From Candidatus Manganitrophus sp. (GTDB lineage: Bacteria > Nitrospirota > Nitrospiria > SBBL01 > Manganitrophaceae), in NCBI GenBank assembly GCA_028865235.1, contig CP114561.1, positions 3,802,001 through 3,866,000 on the forward strand: a DNA stretch of 64,000 bases, written 5' to 3'. Positions within the stretch are counted from its first letter, which is position 1. Each line of letters begins with the position of its first letter. The position numbers and the translations under genes were made by a program. This document shows positions 45,476 through 56,080 of this stretch, one piece after another. The notes beneath the pieces are model-generated. The model was not told where the DNA came from and did no database searches. It saw only the letters and a list, made by a program, of their open reading frames with translations.

Positions 45476-46663
45476 ATGATACTCATTCAATTTTTATTCT
45501 GGTTTTGTCTGTTCATCGTTTTTTATGCGTACGCGGGGTATCCCCTTTTCCTCCGATTGATTTCTCTTGTGAAATCGGCTAAACATGAGGTTCAGTCGGG
45601 GACTCCGTCGCCGAAGGTCTCGCTCTTCATCTCCGTCTATAACGAAGAAGCGGTCATCGAAGAGAAGCTCTTAAACTCGCTCGCGTTGGACTATCCGAAA
45701 GACCGCTTGGAAGTGGTCGTGATCTCGGACGGCTCCGCCGATCGGACCGATGAGATCGTCGCCCGATATGCCCAACAAGGGGTTCTGCTTCGGTCGTATG
45801 AGGGACGGATCGGAAAGACCGCCTGCTTAAACAATGCGGTTCCGCTGGCAAAGGGGGAGATCATTGTCTTCTCCGATGCGAATTCGAAATACGATCGAGA
45901 GGCGATCAAAAGGTTGGTGTCGCATTTCTCCGATCCTCACATCGGTTTTGTGACCGGGGGGACGAAGTACATCTCGGAAGACGGCGGGAAGATGCTCGAC
46001 TCGATCGGGATCTATTCAAAAATTGAGAAGATGACAAAGGTTTTGGAGAGCCGGACCGGTTCCTGTGTCGGCGCGGACGGCGCCATTTTCGCCATTCGAA
46101 AAAGTCTGTATCAGCCGCTTCAGAGCGTCGACATCAATGATTTTGTGATTCCGCTGAATATCATCCGAAAAGGATTTAGAGGCATCTTGGATGAAAATGC
46201 CTTTTGTATCGAAAAGATTGCGAAAGGGACCAAAGGAGAATTCAACCGCCAGGTCAGAATCACCAACCGGACCATTCGGGCGGTGGTGAATCAAAGAGAC
46301 CTGCTGAATCCATTTCAATACGGTTTCTTTTCATTCGAACTCGCATCGCATAAACTCTGTAAGCTGCTCGTTCCCTTCTTTTTGTTGAGCGCGTTTATTT
46401 TAAACCTCTTCCTTCTGAGGCAGGGAACCCTTTATATCGCCGCCTTTTTTGTTCAGTTATTTCTTTATGGTCTGAGTGCTTTGGGACATTGGGGATGGCT
46501 GAAAGATTTCTCCCGACTGATCTCCATGGCCCATACTTTTGTGGTGGTGAACGTCGCCATTTTAACGGGCTGGATCAAATATATGAAGGGAGACACCTAT
46601 ACCACCTGGACCACCGCGCGCGAGGGTCTGGGAAACAACAAACCATCGATGGGGGTAAAATGA
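45476..46663 (+). CDS. Membrane glycosyltransferase, GT2 family
   Basis: A 395-residue processive-type GT2 enzyme with one N-terminal membrane helix, the GT-A domain (SLFISVYNEEAVIEEKL, VVISDGSADRT, IVFSDANSKY with the metal-binding Asp, and VGADGAIFA) and two or three C-terminal membrane helices. The arrangement resembles hyaluronan- and cellulose-synthase-like proteins. A Q(Q/R)xRW-like block appears as RQVRITNR rather than the full motif. It may extend the polymer or transfer a side sugar at the cytoplasmic face. The downstream SGNH-like gene overlaps by ATGA. Confidence 0.87.
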   Translation: MILIQFLFWFCLFIVFYAYAGYPLFLRLISLVKSAKHEVQSGTPSPKVSLFISVYNEEAVIEEKLLNSLALDYPKDRLEVVVISDGSADRTDEIVARYAQQGVLLRSYEGRIGKTACLNNAVPLAKGEIIVFSDANSKYDREAIKRLVSHFSDPHIGFVTGGTKYISEDGGKMLDSIGIYSKIEKMTKVLESRTGSCVGADGAIFAIRKSLYQPLQSVDINDFVIPLNIIRKGFRGILDENAFCIEKIAKGTKGEFNRQVRITNRTIRAVVNQRDLLNPFQYGFFSFELASHKLCKLLVPFFLLSAFILNLFLLRQGTLYIAAFFVQLFLYGLSALGHWGWLKDFSRLISMAHTFVVVNVAILTGWIKYMKGDTYTTWTTAREGLGNNKPSMGVK

Positions 46664-47375
46664 AAATATTCATCTGTGCCTTTGCCGTGTTGTCTTTTCT
46701 GTTCATGGGGGAGGGTGCGGTCGGCCGAGCGGAAACGCCGGAAACAAAACATATCGTTCTTGTCGGCGCTTCGATCGGGTACGCATGGGACTTCGGGGCG
46801 TTGCCGAATCGGATCGACGCGAAGGGATACACCTTCGAGTTCGTCGGCGAATATGTCTTCGACAAAAGCAAGGCGTTGAACGAAATCCTGACGAGGAATC
46901 CCAAGCCGTATGCCGTTATTTTAAAGGAATGCTCCACCTATTTTCCCGGCAAGTTTGAGGAACAGAAGGAGCTGATGCAGACGTGGACGGAGGCGCTTCA
47001 AAAAACGGGATTATCCCGATTCTGGCGACGGTCGTTCCGGTCACCTCTCCTCGGTTCTTCACCCTGCAGTACGTCAAGAATCTGATAAAGTATCTTCCGA
47101 TCGGAAAGATTCCGATCGAAAGGAGACAAAGTTATGTCGCGGAGTTTAACGACTGGGTCAGAAAATATGCCGATGAGAAAGGTCTCGCCGTTCTCGATTT
47201 GGAAGGGACGCTGCGGAGGAGCGATGCCGATCGCAGATTAAAACCCGAGCTGACCAGCGGCGACGGGATGCATTTAAATCAGGACGCCTATTCGCTGTTG
47301 GATAAGATCGTGATTCCCACGGTGATAAAAAGCGCGGCGATGCATCAAGATCAAACAAAAATCGCCTTACAGTAA
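46660..47375 (+). CDS. SGNH-hydrolase-like secreted protein, first copy (frameshifted)
   Basis: A protein of about 238 residues with a signal peptide (FAVLSFLFMGEGAVG). Block I resembles an SGNH/GDSL serine site (HIVLVGASIG), and the end has GDGMHLNQDAY, a likely Asp-x-x-His catalytic pair. It could remove acyl groups from the polymer in the periplasm. The frame breaks at six A (47000-47005); seven join ALQKNG to GIIPILATVVPVTSP. The next gene is a clear paralogue, overlapping by TAATG. Confidence 0.72.
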
Positions 47376-48064
47376 TGACCGTTGAAATTAAGGAAAATAA
47401 TCATCCGTTTTGGGGAGTATTGAGGATGGGAATAGACCTGAACCATGCGATAGGCTCTGAGGCGAAACATGTCATTCTTGTCGGGGCTTCGGTGGGGCAC
47501 GCCTGGAATATCGCGGAGCTGCCGAAGCGGATCGGCGTGACCGGCTACACGTTCGAGTTCATCGGTGAATACGACTTTGACAAAAGCGAAGCGATCGGTC
47601 GGATCGTGAAAAGAACCTCGGATAAACCGTTCGCGGTCTTCTTGAAAGAGTGCGCCGCCTATTTCCCGGGGGATTTCGAAAAACAGAAGCGGCTCATGCA
47701 GGGGTGGATCGAGGAGTTGTCAAAGAATAACATCGTCCCCATCCCGACGACGGTGGTGCCGGTGACCTCCCCCGATTTCTTGAGCGTCCCTTATTTCAAG
47801 GATGTTTTGAAAAAGATGCTTCCGTTGGGCAAAGTCGATCTCGAAAAACGGCTCCGCTTTATTGTTGAATACAATGACTGGATTAAAAGGTATTCGAAGG
47901 AGAAAGGCCTTTCTCTTCTCGATTTGGAAGCGGCTTTGAGGAGAAGTGATTCGGACCGGAGGTTACGGGCCGATTTGACCAACGGCGACGGTCTTCATTT
48001 AAACCCGAAAGCGTATGCTTTGCTGGACCCGATCGTGGTGCCGGTGTTGTCGGGAGCCAAATAA
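47375..48064 (+). CDS. SGNH-hydrolase-like protein, second copy
   Basis: A 229-residue paralogue of the preceding protein, sharing HVILVGASVGHAW, GYTFEFIGEYDFDKS, TTVVPVTSPDF and the GDGLHLNPKAYALLDPIV ending. Unlike the first copy it has no clear signal peptide in the frame given, so it may be cytoplasmic or have lost its export signal. The start codon overlaps the preceding stop (TAATG), so translation is coupled. The family assignment rests on motifs only. Confidence 0.72.
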   Translation: MTVEIKENNHPFWGVLRMGIDLNHAIGSEAKHVILVGASVGHAWNIAELPKRIGVTGYTFEFIGEYDFDKSEAIGRIVKRTSDKPFAVFLKECAAYFPGDFEKQKRLMQGWIEELSKNNIVPIPTTVVPVTSPDFLSVPYFKDVLKKMLPLGKVDLEKRLRFIVEYNDWIKRYSKEKGLSLLDLEAALRRSDSDRRLRADLTNGDGLHLNPKAYALLDPIVVPVLSGAK

Positions 48065-48067
48065 ACC

Positions 48068-48946
48068 ATGAACATCAAAAGGCAGGTTCTCTTCGGCGGT
48101 TATCGATTGGCAAAAACGGTCGGATTCTTGCGCCTCAGAAACCGGGCGCTCAATTACGCGAATATCCTCTGCTTCCACCGTGTGAATAACAATGAGCCGC
48201 ATCCGGATCCACTCACGGTCCGGGTGGACGTGTTCGACCGATTGATGCAGATTGTCCGGCGGGAATACCATCCGATTTCATTGCAGTCCCTCATCGAGAG
48301 AGTGAAAAAGGGGGAACCGTTTGAGCCGAACACCGTTGCGATCACCTTCGACGATGGATACAAAGATAATTTTCTCAACGCGGCGCCGATCCTCAAGAAG
48401 TATGCTCTTCCCGCCACCTTCTTTGTCACCAGCGGATACATTGATACGGAGCGCGTTTTTCCCTGGGATGAAGAAACCCCCGTGAAGCACCCGCTGATGA
48501 CCTGGGATGAGGTGAGAGAACTTGCGCGGATGGGCTTCGAGATCGGCGGACACACCGTCAATCACATCGATCTCGGGACGGCTTCGATCGAGACGGCCCG
48601 AGAAGAGGTCGCCGGTTGCAAGGAGAAAATTGAGAAGGAAGTCGGCCAAAGGATTAATGCGTTTGCTTTTCCCTTCGGGAGGGCCGATGCTATTCGCGAC
48701 GACGTCTTGGACATCGTGCGCGCGGCCGGTTTTGATTGCTGTTGTTCGGACTACGGAGGCAAGGTCACGACGGGAAGCGATCGATACAATCTGGAGCGGG
48801 TCTCCATGTACCCGACGATTACGGAGATGCTCATGGAACTCGACAATTTCATGACCTACTACAAGGGCACAATGAAAATCAATTTCCTGACCTCGAAGAC
48901 AGCGCTCCCGCAGGTGTCGGTCGGGATGATGCCGAGGGAGCCGTAG
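48068..48946 (+). CDS. Polysaccharide deacetylase, second copy in locus
   Basis: A 292-residue NodB-homology protein. Motifs are NILCFHRV, ITFDDGYKDNF with the metal Asp, GGHTVNH with the His pair and FAFPFGR. It lacks the DUF3473 extension of the XrtA-type deacetylase at 34709. It starts four bases after the second SGNH-like gene, so deacylation genes are clustered. Whether the substrate is N-acetyl or O-acetyl groups on the same polymer cannot be told. Confidence 0.9.
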   Translation: MNIKRQVLFGGYRLAKTVGFLRLRNRALNYANILCFHRVNNNEPHPDPLTVRVDVFDRLMQIVRREYHPISLQSLIERVKKGEPFEPNTVAITFDDGYKDNFLNAAPILKKYALPATFFVTSGYIDTERVFPWDEETPVKHPLMTWDEVRELARMGFEIGGHTVNHIDLGTASIETAREEVAGCKEKIEKEVGQRINAFAFPFGRADAIRDDVLDIVRAAGFDCCCSDYGGKVTTGSDRYNLERVSMYPTITEMLMELDNFMTYYKGTMKINFLTSKTALPQVSVGMMPREP

Positions 48947-48985
48947 CGGTAAATACAAAGACCGTTCGTTTGCAGGGAGGTTTTT

Positions 48986-50020
48986 ATGATGATTCTCGTG
49001 GTCGTTTTATTCAGTCCGTTGTTTTTGTTGTTTCCCGAAATATTGGAAAAAGATTCAGAGTACGGCCGTCGCGTTCGGAATCTCATTGTTTTCGCAGCGG
49101 TCATCAAAGGGTTTCCGGTCCGATTGATCGATACGGTCCGATGTAGTAAGGACGGAGGGCGTCTTCGTTTGGATGGGCCGGAGGAGGGGGCAGATTTCAT
49201 CGCCGAGGGAAAAGTCCATTGTGAGAAGTGCGGCGTCGTTTATAAAATCCAGGATGGAATTCTGGAGATGCTTGAAGACGCCGCGCCATTGGATGAGCGC
49301 AATCACTTTGAAATGGCGGCCCGGGATGTTGAAGCCCATAAACGGGTTGAATCAAACGAGATTACGGCCCTCTCCGAAATCGATCGGATGGAGCTTCCAA
49401 CGACATTGGGGCAGCTGGGAAAGACAGACGGTAGATCTCTGCTGGAAATCGGTTGCGGAACCGGAAGATACACGAGACCGTTGGCCGAGCGCTGCAATTC
49501 CATTTTGGCCGTCGATTTTTCAAAAGAGTCGCTCCTCGCAAATGCAAGGTCTTTACCCGAAGACCGGAACGTGGGGTTTGTTCGGGCGGATGCCGGCGAC
49601 TTGAAATTAAAGGAGGAAAGTTTCGACCTGGCTTTCTCGACGGCCTATTCCAATCTTCCTTCTCCCCAGATTCGTTCTCGATCGAACGAATCGGTTTCCC
49701 GGGCGCTGAAACGAAATGGAAAATACGTCGTCAGCACGCATCATCATGACATTCGAGAAATTCTAAGAGGGGTCAGTGTTGCGGAAGAATACGAAAATGG
49801 AATCTTTTTTCAGAGATTTACAAGGGGTTCTCTGAGACGGGAGTTGGAGAAATATTTTTCAACAATAGAGATGAAAACAGTCGTCATTTGGGTGCCGTAC
49901 GTCAGCCGATTTAAACCTGGTAGGGTGTTCTTCTCAAGGCTCGCTGAGAAAGTGCCGATTTTGAACCAATTAGGCGGGCTTCTTCTGGCAACTGCCGTGA
50001 AAGATAAGTCGTCGTCTTGA
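48986..50020 (+). CDS. Class I SAM-dependent methyltransferase with Cys-rich N terminus
   Basis: A 344-residue protein. The N-terminal region has a membrane-type helix then VRCSKDGG and HCEKCGVVY, giving a Trm112-like zinc-binding pattern. The SAM motif is LLEIGCGTGRYTRPLAE, followed by ILAVDFSKE and FVRADAGDLK. A strong ribosome site (AGGGAGG, five bases upstream) supports ATG 48986. It presumably methylates a sugar or lipid intermediate of this locus. Confidence 0.85.
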   Translation: MMILVVVLFSPLFLLFPEILEKDSEYGRRVRNLIVFAAVIKGFPVRLIDTVRCSKDGGRLRLDGPEEGADFIAEGKVHCEKCGVVYKIQDGILEMLEDAAPLDERNHFEMAARDVEAHKRVESNEITALSEIDRMELPTTLGQLGKTDGRSLLEIGCGTGRYTRPLAERCNSILAVDFSKESLLANARSLPEDRNVGFVRADAGDLKLKEESFDLAFSTAYSNLPSPQIRSRSNESVSRALKRNGKYVVSTHHHDIREILRGVSVAEEYENGIFFQRFTRGSLRRELEKYFSTIEMKTVVIWVPYVSRFKPGRVFFSRLAEKVPILNQLGGLLLATAVKDKSSS

Positions 50021-50124
50021 AATACGATTCATTTTCCGGGTATTCCCAATCGGCTTCTGCCCGTTTATCGGAAGATCGAAATCCAACACGAGAAAAAACA
50101 ACGTCCAGGTTAGGAATGTAAGAA

Positions 50125-50835
50125 ATGTTGAGTCAAGTCATCTTAAAAATTAAGCGGAAGGAAAATTCCTTTTATTCTTTCTTGTATGATCTTGGAAAGT
50201 TTGTTCTTTCCTTTAATGTTCCATCGATTAAACCGATACACCTTCCCTTGTATCACCTGGACCATCTTGTAAAAGAGGGATTGAGATGGTTCATCAGTGT
50301 TTTTTGGGCGGTCCCTCTTTTTAAGGCGAGATGCGAAAAAGTCGGCAGGAACTTACGCCTGCCGAATGGAATACCCTACATCGTGGGAAGCCATCTAAAA
50401 ATCATCCTGGGGGACAATGTCATTATTGGAAGATCCACCATCGGTGCGAGCAAAGTTTTTGATGAACCGATCTTGAGGATAGGAAATAATTCGTCCCTCG
50501 GTTATGGAACGACGGTTAGCGTGGCCAAAGAGGTGATCATTGGCGACAATTGTATGATCGCTCCCGGTTGCATCATTATGGATAGCGATGATCATCCTAT
50601 CGATCCGCAAAAAAGACTTTTAGGGATGCCGGTTGAAAAAGAGGAGGTCCGTCCCGTCAAGATCGGAAATAATGTCTGGATCGGCGCGAATTGCGTCGTT
50701 CTCAAAGGGGTTACCATCGGCAATAATTCTATTATTTCGGCACACTCAGTAATTACAAGAGACGTTATGGAAAATTCGATTTATGCCGGTAATCCGGCGA
50801 GGCCGGTGTCAAGGGATATCGGAAAGACACTTTGA
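50125..50835 (+). CDS. Left-handed beta-helix acyltransferase
   Basis: A 236-residue hexapeptide-repeat transferase, typical O-acetyltransferase for sugars. The repeats run from about residue 90 (IILGDNVIIGRSTIG, RIGNNSSLGYG, IIGDNCMIAPGCII) to VKIGNNVWIGANCVVLKGVTIG, ending with AGNPARPV, and the catalytic His is probably in DSDDHPID. The N-terminal 80 residues are helical. It would decorate the polymer with acetyl groups, countered by deacylases in the locus. Base composition here is more AT-rich than upstream. Confidence 0.88.
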   Translation: MLSQVILKIKRKENSFYSFLYDLGKFVLSFNVPSIKPIHLPLYHLDHLVKEGLRWFISVFWAVPLFKARCEKVGRNLRLPNGIPYIVGSHLKIILGDNVIIGRSTIGASKVFDEPILRIGNNSSLGYGTTVSVAKEVIIGDNCMIAPGCIIMDSDDHPIDPQKRLLGMPVEKEEVRPVKIGNNVWIGANCVVLKGVTIGNNSIISAHSVITRDVMENSIYAGNPARPVSRDIGKTL

Positions 50836-50908
50836 TGAGATCAAGACATTTCCCTTCGACGCGATCGCCTAAAAGTATGTTGAACGGAATTAGGCCCAGC
50901 CACTCGAA

Positions 50909-52228
50909 ATGAAAACATCCTTAATAACAATCACTCCCTTAAGTAGGCCACAATCTCAGGTGGAAAACAAAAAGACTCAATTTTTTGTTTTATACCTGGT
51001 GTGGGTGCTCATCGCCTTCAAGCCGGAATGGACGATTCCGGGGTTTAAATTTATTGCCCCGCTGATATCATTGACCCAAGTGGTCTTGTTTTTTTTATGG
51101 TTATCGAGCAAAGACAAAAGGCTGGAAAATCCGATCACTAAAAGCTTCCTTTTTTCCTCATTTTAATGATGGTTTCAAGCTATTTTGCCAGAAACAATGG
51201 GTTAAGCCGAGGGACTTTGCAGGGTATGGCTCTTTTATTTTTTACCTGCCTGGGAACGATTACGTTCGCCGACAGTGAAAAGAGAATTTATTCTATTTTT
51301 AAGATTTATCTCCTGGGGGGATCTTTATCGCTCTTTTGAGTATCAAGGGACAAGGAATTGCGCACGGAGTGACAATTTATGCGGATGAAAACGACCTAGC
51401 CTTAGCAATGAATGTTTTTCTTACTTTTGCCCTTTTCTTGGGGATAGGAGAAAAAGATAAGCTTAAAAAGAGTTATTATTTTATTGCATGTATCATTTTT
51501 ATTATTCCCACGCTTATCTCTCAATCTCCTTCCAGGGGGGATTTCTCGGCCTGGCTACGGTATTGTTATTCGCCTGGTTTAGATTGCCGATCAATAAATT
51601 TAAATCCGCATTGATCGTCCTGTTTATTTCGTTAGGGATGTTATATTTTGCGCCGCAATCTTTTTGGGATGAGATGTCAACATTTTCGGAATCGACCGAA
51701 CGCGGTTCAGGCGCAGCTCGCGTTTTTTTCTGGAAAGTGGCGGTTGAACAATTTATCGATCACCCGATCATTGGTGTAGGTATTAACAATTATGGGGTAT
51801 GGCTTCCAGAATATGCCGGCACCCGGGTTGAGTTTGATGATACGATTTTTGGAGGCGTCACCAAGGCCTACGGAAGAGTGAATCATTCATTATACTTCAC
51901 GCTGCTGTCCGAGCTGGGATCGATCGGAGTACTCCTCTTCACGACTATGCTCTATCAATTTTATAAGGAACTTCGATTTGATAGAAAGATCGTCGATGCC
52001 TCGGCGGCTGAGAAGTTGCGAAATTGCCGTAATCTCAGTATGGCTCTTTTGGGCGGCATGATCGGTTTTCTCGTGAGCGGCGCTTTCATTACAGTGTTAT
52101 ACTATCCTTATTTCTGGTTGATGTGTTCCCTCGCGGTGGCCTTGGGAAATTGCAAGAGAAAAATTCTGAAAGAGACGGCGGCGATGCCGGACCGGGGGTT
52201 GTCTCTGAGTATGAAGAAAATCCAATAA
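50909..52228 (+). CDS. O-antigen ligase/Wzy-type polymerase (three frameshifts)
   Basis: A protein of about 440 residues with many membrane helices. The Wzy_C-type end is recognisable: FFWKVAVEQFIDHPIIGVGINNYG and, after a periplasmic loop, VNHSLYFTLLSELGSIGVLLF with the conserved His region. It would join repeat units. The frame breaks three times, at six T (51150-51155) and at six G (51315-51320 and 51535-51540); seven in each case restores one frame, passing through DENDLALAMN and SPSRGGFLGLAT. Since all three fit the same one-base shortage, errors are the likely cause. Confidence 0.83.
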
Positions 52229-52323
52229 AGTTTTGGCGAAAAATCATCGGGTTTAAGTGCGTTTATCTAAAGGGATTGATTCGAGCACGGATAGTCCTCT
52301 TTGAGCTTAGGAGAGTTTTCTGC

Positions 52324-53268
52324 ATGAAAGAAAAAGTGTCGATCGTTATTCCTATTTACAATGAAGAAGAGAGCATTCCCCATCTTTATGCGGCGATCAA
52401 AGATGTGATGGAGAAATTGGACAGGGAGTACGAGATCATTTTAGTCGATGACGGGAGCAGGGATAAATCGTTTTCGATTTTGTCGGAGATACAAGCGAAG
52501 GACAAAACGGTGGTGGTGATCGGATTCAGAAAAAACTTCGGACAGACCGCCGCCGTGGCGGCCGGGTTTAATTATGCGGAAGGGGAGGTCATCATTACGA
52601 TGGACGCCGATCTCCAAAACGATCCGACCGACATTCCGAAACTCCTTGAAGCAAGCAAAGATTATGATGTCGTCAGCGGGTGGAGAAAGAACAGGCAGGA
52701 CAAATTTCTCAGCCGAAAATTACCCTCCAAGATCGCCAACTGGATCATATCGAAGGTGACGGGGGTCTACCTGCACGATTACGGCTGCACGTTGAAGTTA
52801 TATCGAAAAGAGATTGTAAAGAATGTCAGGCTCTATGGAGAGATGCACCGGTTTATTCCGGCCATGGCCAACTGGGTCGGCGCCTCGATCACCGAAGTGG
52901 AAACAAAACACCATGCCAGGCGGTTCGGGAAGAGCAAATACGGCATATCGAGGACGATCCGGGTAATCTTGGACCTCATTACGATCAAGTTTCTCCAGGG
53001 GTTTTCCACCCGGCCGATACAGGCGTTCGGCCCCGCCGGATTGTTATCCGGAGCCCTCGGTTTTTTGATGGCCCTTTATTTGACGTATGAGAAACTTGTC
53101 ATCGGTAAAGACATCGGCGGAAGGCCGCTCCTGCTTCTCTCGATCCTGTTAATTATTCTGGGGGGGCAGCTGATCGGCATGGGGCTGTTGGGAGAGATGC
53201 TGGCGAGAACGTATCACGAATCGCAGAGCAAACCGATCTTTATCGTAAAGAAAATACTCGGAAGATGA
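52324..53268 (+). CDS. DPM/ArnC-like membrane glycosyltransferase, GT2 family
   Basis: A 314-residue polyprenyl-phosphate glycosyltransferase. GT-A domain: SIVIPIYNEEESIPHLY, ILVDDGSRDKSF, FRKNFGQTAA and ITMDADLQNDPTDIP with the DAD metal site. Two C-terminal membrane helices (from about residue 235) make it like ArnC or GtrB, which move a sugar to undecaprenyl phosphate. The GT39-like enzyme three genes on would be its natural partner, using that lipid-linked sugar. ATG at 52324 is chosen from the family start; the longer frame upstream is not supported. Confidence 0.9.
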   Translation: MKEKVSIVIPIYNEEESIPHLYAAIKDVMEKLDREYEIILVDDGSRDKSFSILSEIQAKDKTVVVIGFRKNFGQTAAVAAGFNYAEGEVIITMDADLQNDPTDIPKLLEASKDYDVVSGWRKNRQDKFLSRKLPSKIANWIISKVTGVYLHDYGCTLKLYRKEIVKNVRLYGEMHRFIPAMANWVGASITEVETKHHARRFGKSKYGISRTIRVILDLITIKFLQGFSTRPIQAFGPAGLLSGALGFLMALYLTYEKLVIGKDIGGRPLLLLSILLIILGGQLIGMGLLGEMLARTYHESQSKPIFIVKKILGR

Positions 53269-54217
53269 AGAAGAGTAGCTCCATAACGGCGTTGAAATCG
53301 ATCATCAGCCTGGTGATTCTTTATGCCCTCTTTTTGAAGATAGACATCAGTTCGCTCTGGGAAAAAATGCGTTCGGTCCATCCGGGCATTGTTTTGCTCG
53401 GCGCCTGCATTTTTATCGGAGTGCAGTGCGTCTCGACTTACCGGTGGTCGATTATCTTGGAAAAAGATGTCGATATCCCTTATCGAAACCTTCTCTCCAT
53501 CTATTTTATCGGAATGTTTTTCAATAACTTTCTTCCGACGATGATTGGAGGGGACGCGGTGAAGGGGTATTATCTCTACAAGGTGACCGGAAAGGGGGCT
53601 TCCTTGGCCTCCATCTTTATGGACAGATATTCCGGCTTTACGGCGCTGATATTTATCGTATTGGCCGGGCTTGTTGCCGGCTATCCACTGATTAAGGATA
53701 CGGGGCTTCCGATCGTTTTGGGGATTTTTGTGGCGGGGTATTTTCTCCTCAGCCTTGTCCTCTGGGTCGACGCGATGCACGGCTGGATGCTGAATCTATT
53801 AAAACGGACCCGATTACATCGTGTCGCCGAAAAGATAGATAATTTTTACAATGTTCTGATGAGCTATAAAAAATTCCACAAAATGCTGGTAAAGATCTTT
53901 CTCTATTCGATGGTTGTTCAGATCGGCGGGATCATCGGGTATTATGTGATTGCCAGAGGGCTTCAAATCGATGTTCCTCTCGGTTACTTTTTTATATTCA
54001 TCCTCTCACCACGACCGCTTCGATGTTCCCCCTTTCCCTTTCCGGTTTAGGTGTCAGGGAGGGGGCCTTCGTGCTGCTCTTTACAATGATCGGGGCGACA
54101 CAAGAGGAGGCGCTGAGCCTCTCCCTCTTGTGGTTTGCCATCGTCGTTTCGGTCAGCATTCTCGGAGGCGTCGAATATATCAAAGCGGGCGGAAGAAAGG
54201 AGCTGCGGACCTCGTGA
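53265..54217 (+). CDS. LPG-synthase-TM/UPF0104 flippase-like membrane protein (frameshifted)
   Basis: An integral membrane protein of about 317 residues with some seven to eight helices and the family marks LSIYFIGMFFNNFLPTMIGGDAVKGYYL (read in two parts), DRYSGFTAL and SLSGLGVREGAFVLLF. UPF0104 proteins are proposed lipid or lipid-linked sugar transporters. The frame breaks near 54002-54003, where one more C gives IFIPLTTTASMFPLSLS. It overlaps GT2 by ATGA and the following GT39 by GTGA. Confidence 0.82.
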
Positions 54218-56080
54218 AAAGAAGGATGCCGAATTTGGATGAAGTATCTCAAAGCGATGAGCGGATTCCGATGGGAGCGGACGTTCCGAGCTTCCCGAGA
54301 AATCAAGATTCGATTTTGACGACGATCAGGATAAAGGCTTACAACGCAATCGATTATGTCCGTGATGATCCGTCTGTCAAAGTTCTTTTGGCGATTCTGT
54401 TCTTCGGCGCCGTTCTGAGGTATTACGGCTTGCACAACGCCGAGAATACGGATGAATATAATGAGGTGTTCGAAGCGCTCCGGGTCGCTTCGGGAAAATT
54501 TAACACGAACCGATGGCACAAAAAAGGATTTCAAAATATATTGGCGGTCGAATACGGCGTCTATTTCATCATCGGATATCTGACCAATCTCTTCAGCAGC
54601 CCCATGGATTTCGCGGCGAAGATCATCAGAAACATGGATCCGCTTTTTCTGATCGGCCGCTATACGGTGGCGACCATGGGGACGGTATCGATCGCTCTCC
54701 TCTACCTCATCGGAAAATCGCTCTATAACAAAACGGTCGGACTCATCGCGGCCGCCTTTCTCACTGTCAATACCCTTCATGTCTGGACCTCCCATCTCGT
54801 GGGGACCGATGTCCCCCTGACCTTTTTCTTTTCTTCTCTCTTTCTATTTCATCGTCCGGTTTTTCCAATCGGGGCGTCTGAACGATTACGCCATTGCCGC
54901 CTTCCTGGGGGCGGTCACCATCAACATCAAGATCATCGGCGGGGGGATCGGGATCATTTTTCTCATGGCCCACTTCTTCAGGTGCTATCAAGAGCGGAAA
55001 TCGATAAAGGGCTCGATCTTTTCCAGAGAAATTCTTTATTCCACCGCCGCCTTTACGGCCGGCCTGTTGATCAGCAATCCTGCGATTATTGTCGCCTTCA
55101 AGCAATGGGTGATGTATTTCGTTTGGCAATACGGGATCTATACGAACGTTTACGACGAAGTTTCCTACGCCGTGGGAGGAAACGCCTATTTCACCTATTT
55201 GATGGTCCTTCAAAAAGATTTCGGCCTTCCCCTTTTCCTATTGACTGCGTGTGGCCTTTTCTACGCGGTTTATCGGAGAGAGAGCTGGGACACTATTCTC
55301 CTGACTTTTGTGATTGTCATTTTCCTCGTTCTTGCGAATTCCGACTTTCTCATTATGGATCGCTACTTGATGACCCTCTTTCCCGCCTTATTTTTGCTGA
55401 GCGGGCGTCTGCTCGACGTGACGATCAAGCGGTTCGTATCCGATCAACGATTGCAGGCGACGGCGATCGCGGTTGTTTGTGTTGTGATGGTATTTTACCC
55501 CTTCCGCAATTCAGCGGCATATACGGTTCGTCTGACGGAGGACAACACGAGCAAGGTCTCGAAAAAGTGGATCGAAGAGAATATTCCGGCGGGCAGTAAG
55601 ATCTTGATCGATGCGGGGCATACGATGATTACATCGGGGCCTCGAATCAGTCAGTCTCGCGAGAAGCTCGAGGCGCAGCTGAATGTGATTCGAAATTTGA
55701 AAGAGGGGGAAACCTATGATTCTCCCCAGGTTAAAATTGTAGATTCCTACGCGTCGATCTATTTTGAGTTGTTGCTTCAAAATATGCCTGAGATCACCTA
55801 TGATATTACAACGACTGAGTTGGGACGAGAGGTAGAATCGTTTGATTATTATCGAGAAAATGGGTTTGACTATTTTATTCATAACGCCGATATCGTACGC
55901 GACTGGCTTGTAGAGCCAGCTTGGCGTTTAAAATTTCCGAAATCGGTTGCCTTATACGAAGCGTTGGATCAGGAATTGACGTTAATTAAGACATTTAAGC
56001 CCTCTCCATCGCAAAGTGGGCCGACCATTCAAATTTACAAAATTTCGAAACGATCACAAAGATCAGAAGGTCCTTCATGA
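54214..56080 (+). CDS. GT39/ArnT-like membrane glycosyltransferase (frameshifted)
   Basis: A protein of about 620 residues with a dozen or so membrane helices. The N-terminal periplasmic loop has the acidic motif NAENTDEYNEVFEAL of protein-mannosyl/ArnT-type enzymes that use polyprenyl-phosphate sugars. The C-terminal 170 residues form a soluble domain. The frame breaks at about 54815-54850; one base removed in the T-rich stretch joins SHLVGTDVPLTF to YFIVRFFQSGRL. GTG at 54214 overlaps the previous stop; ATG at 54227 is the alternative. It likely adds a sugar from the product of the upstream GT2 on the periplasmic side. Confidence 0.8.
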
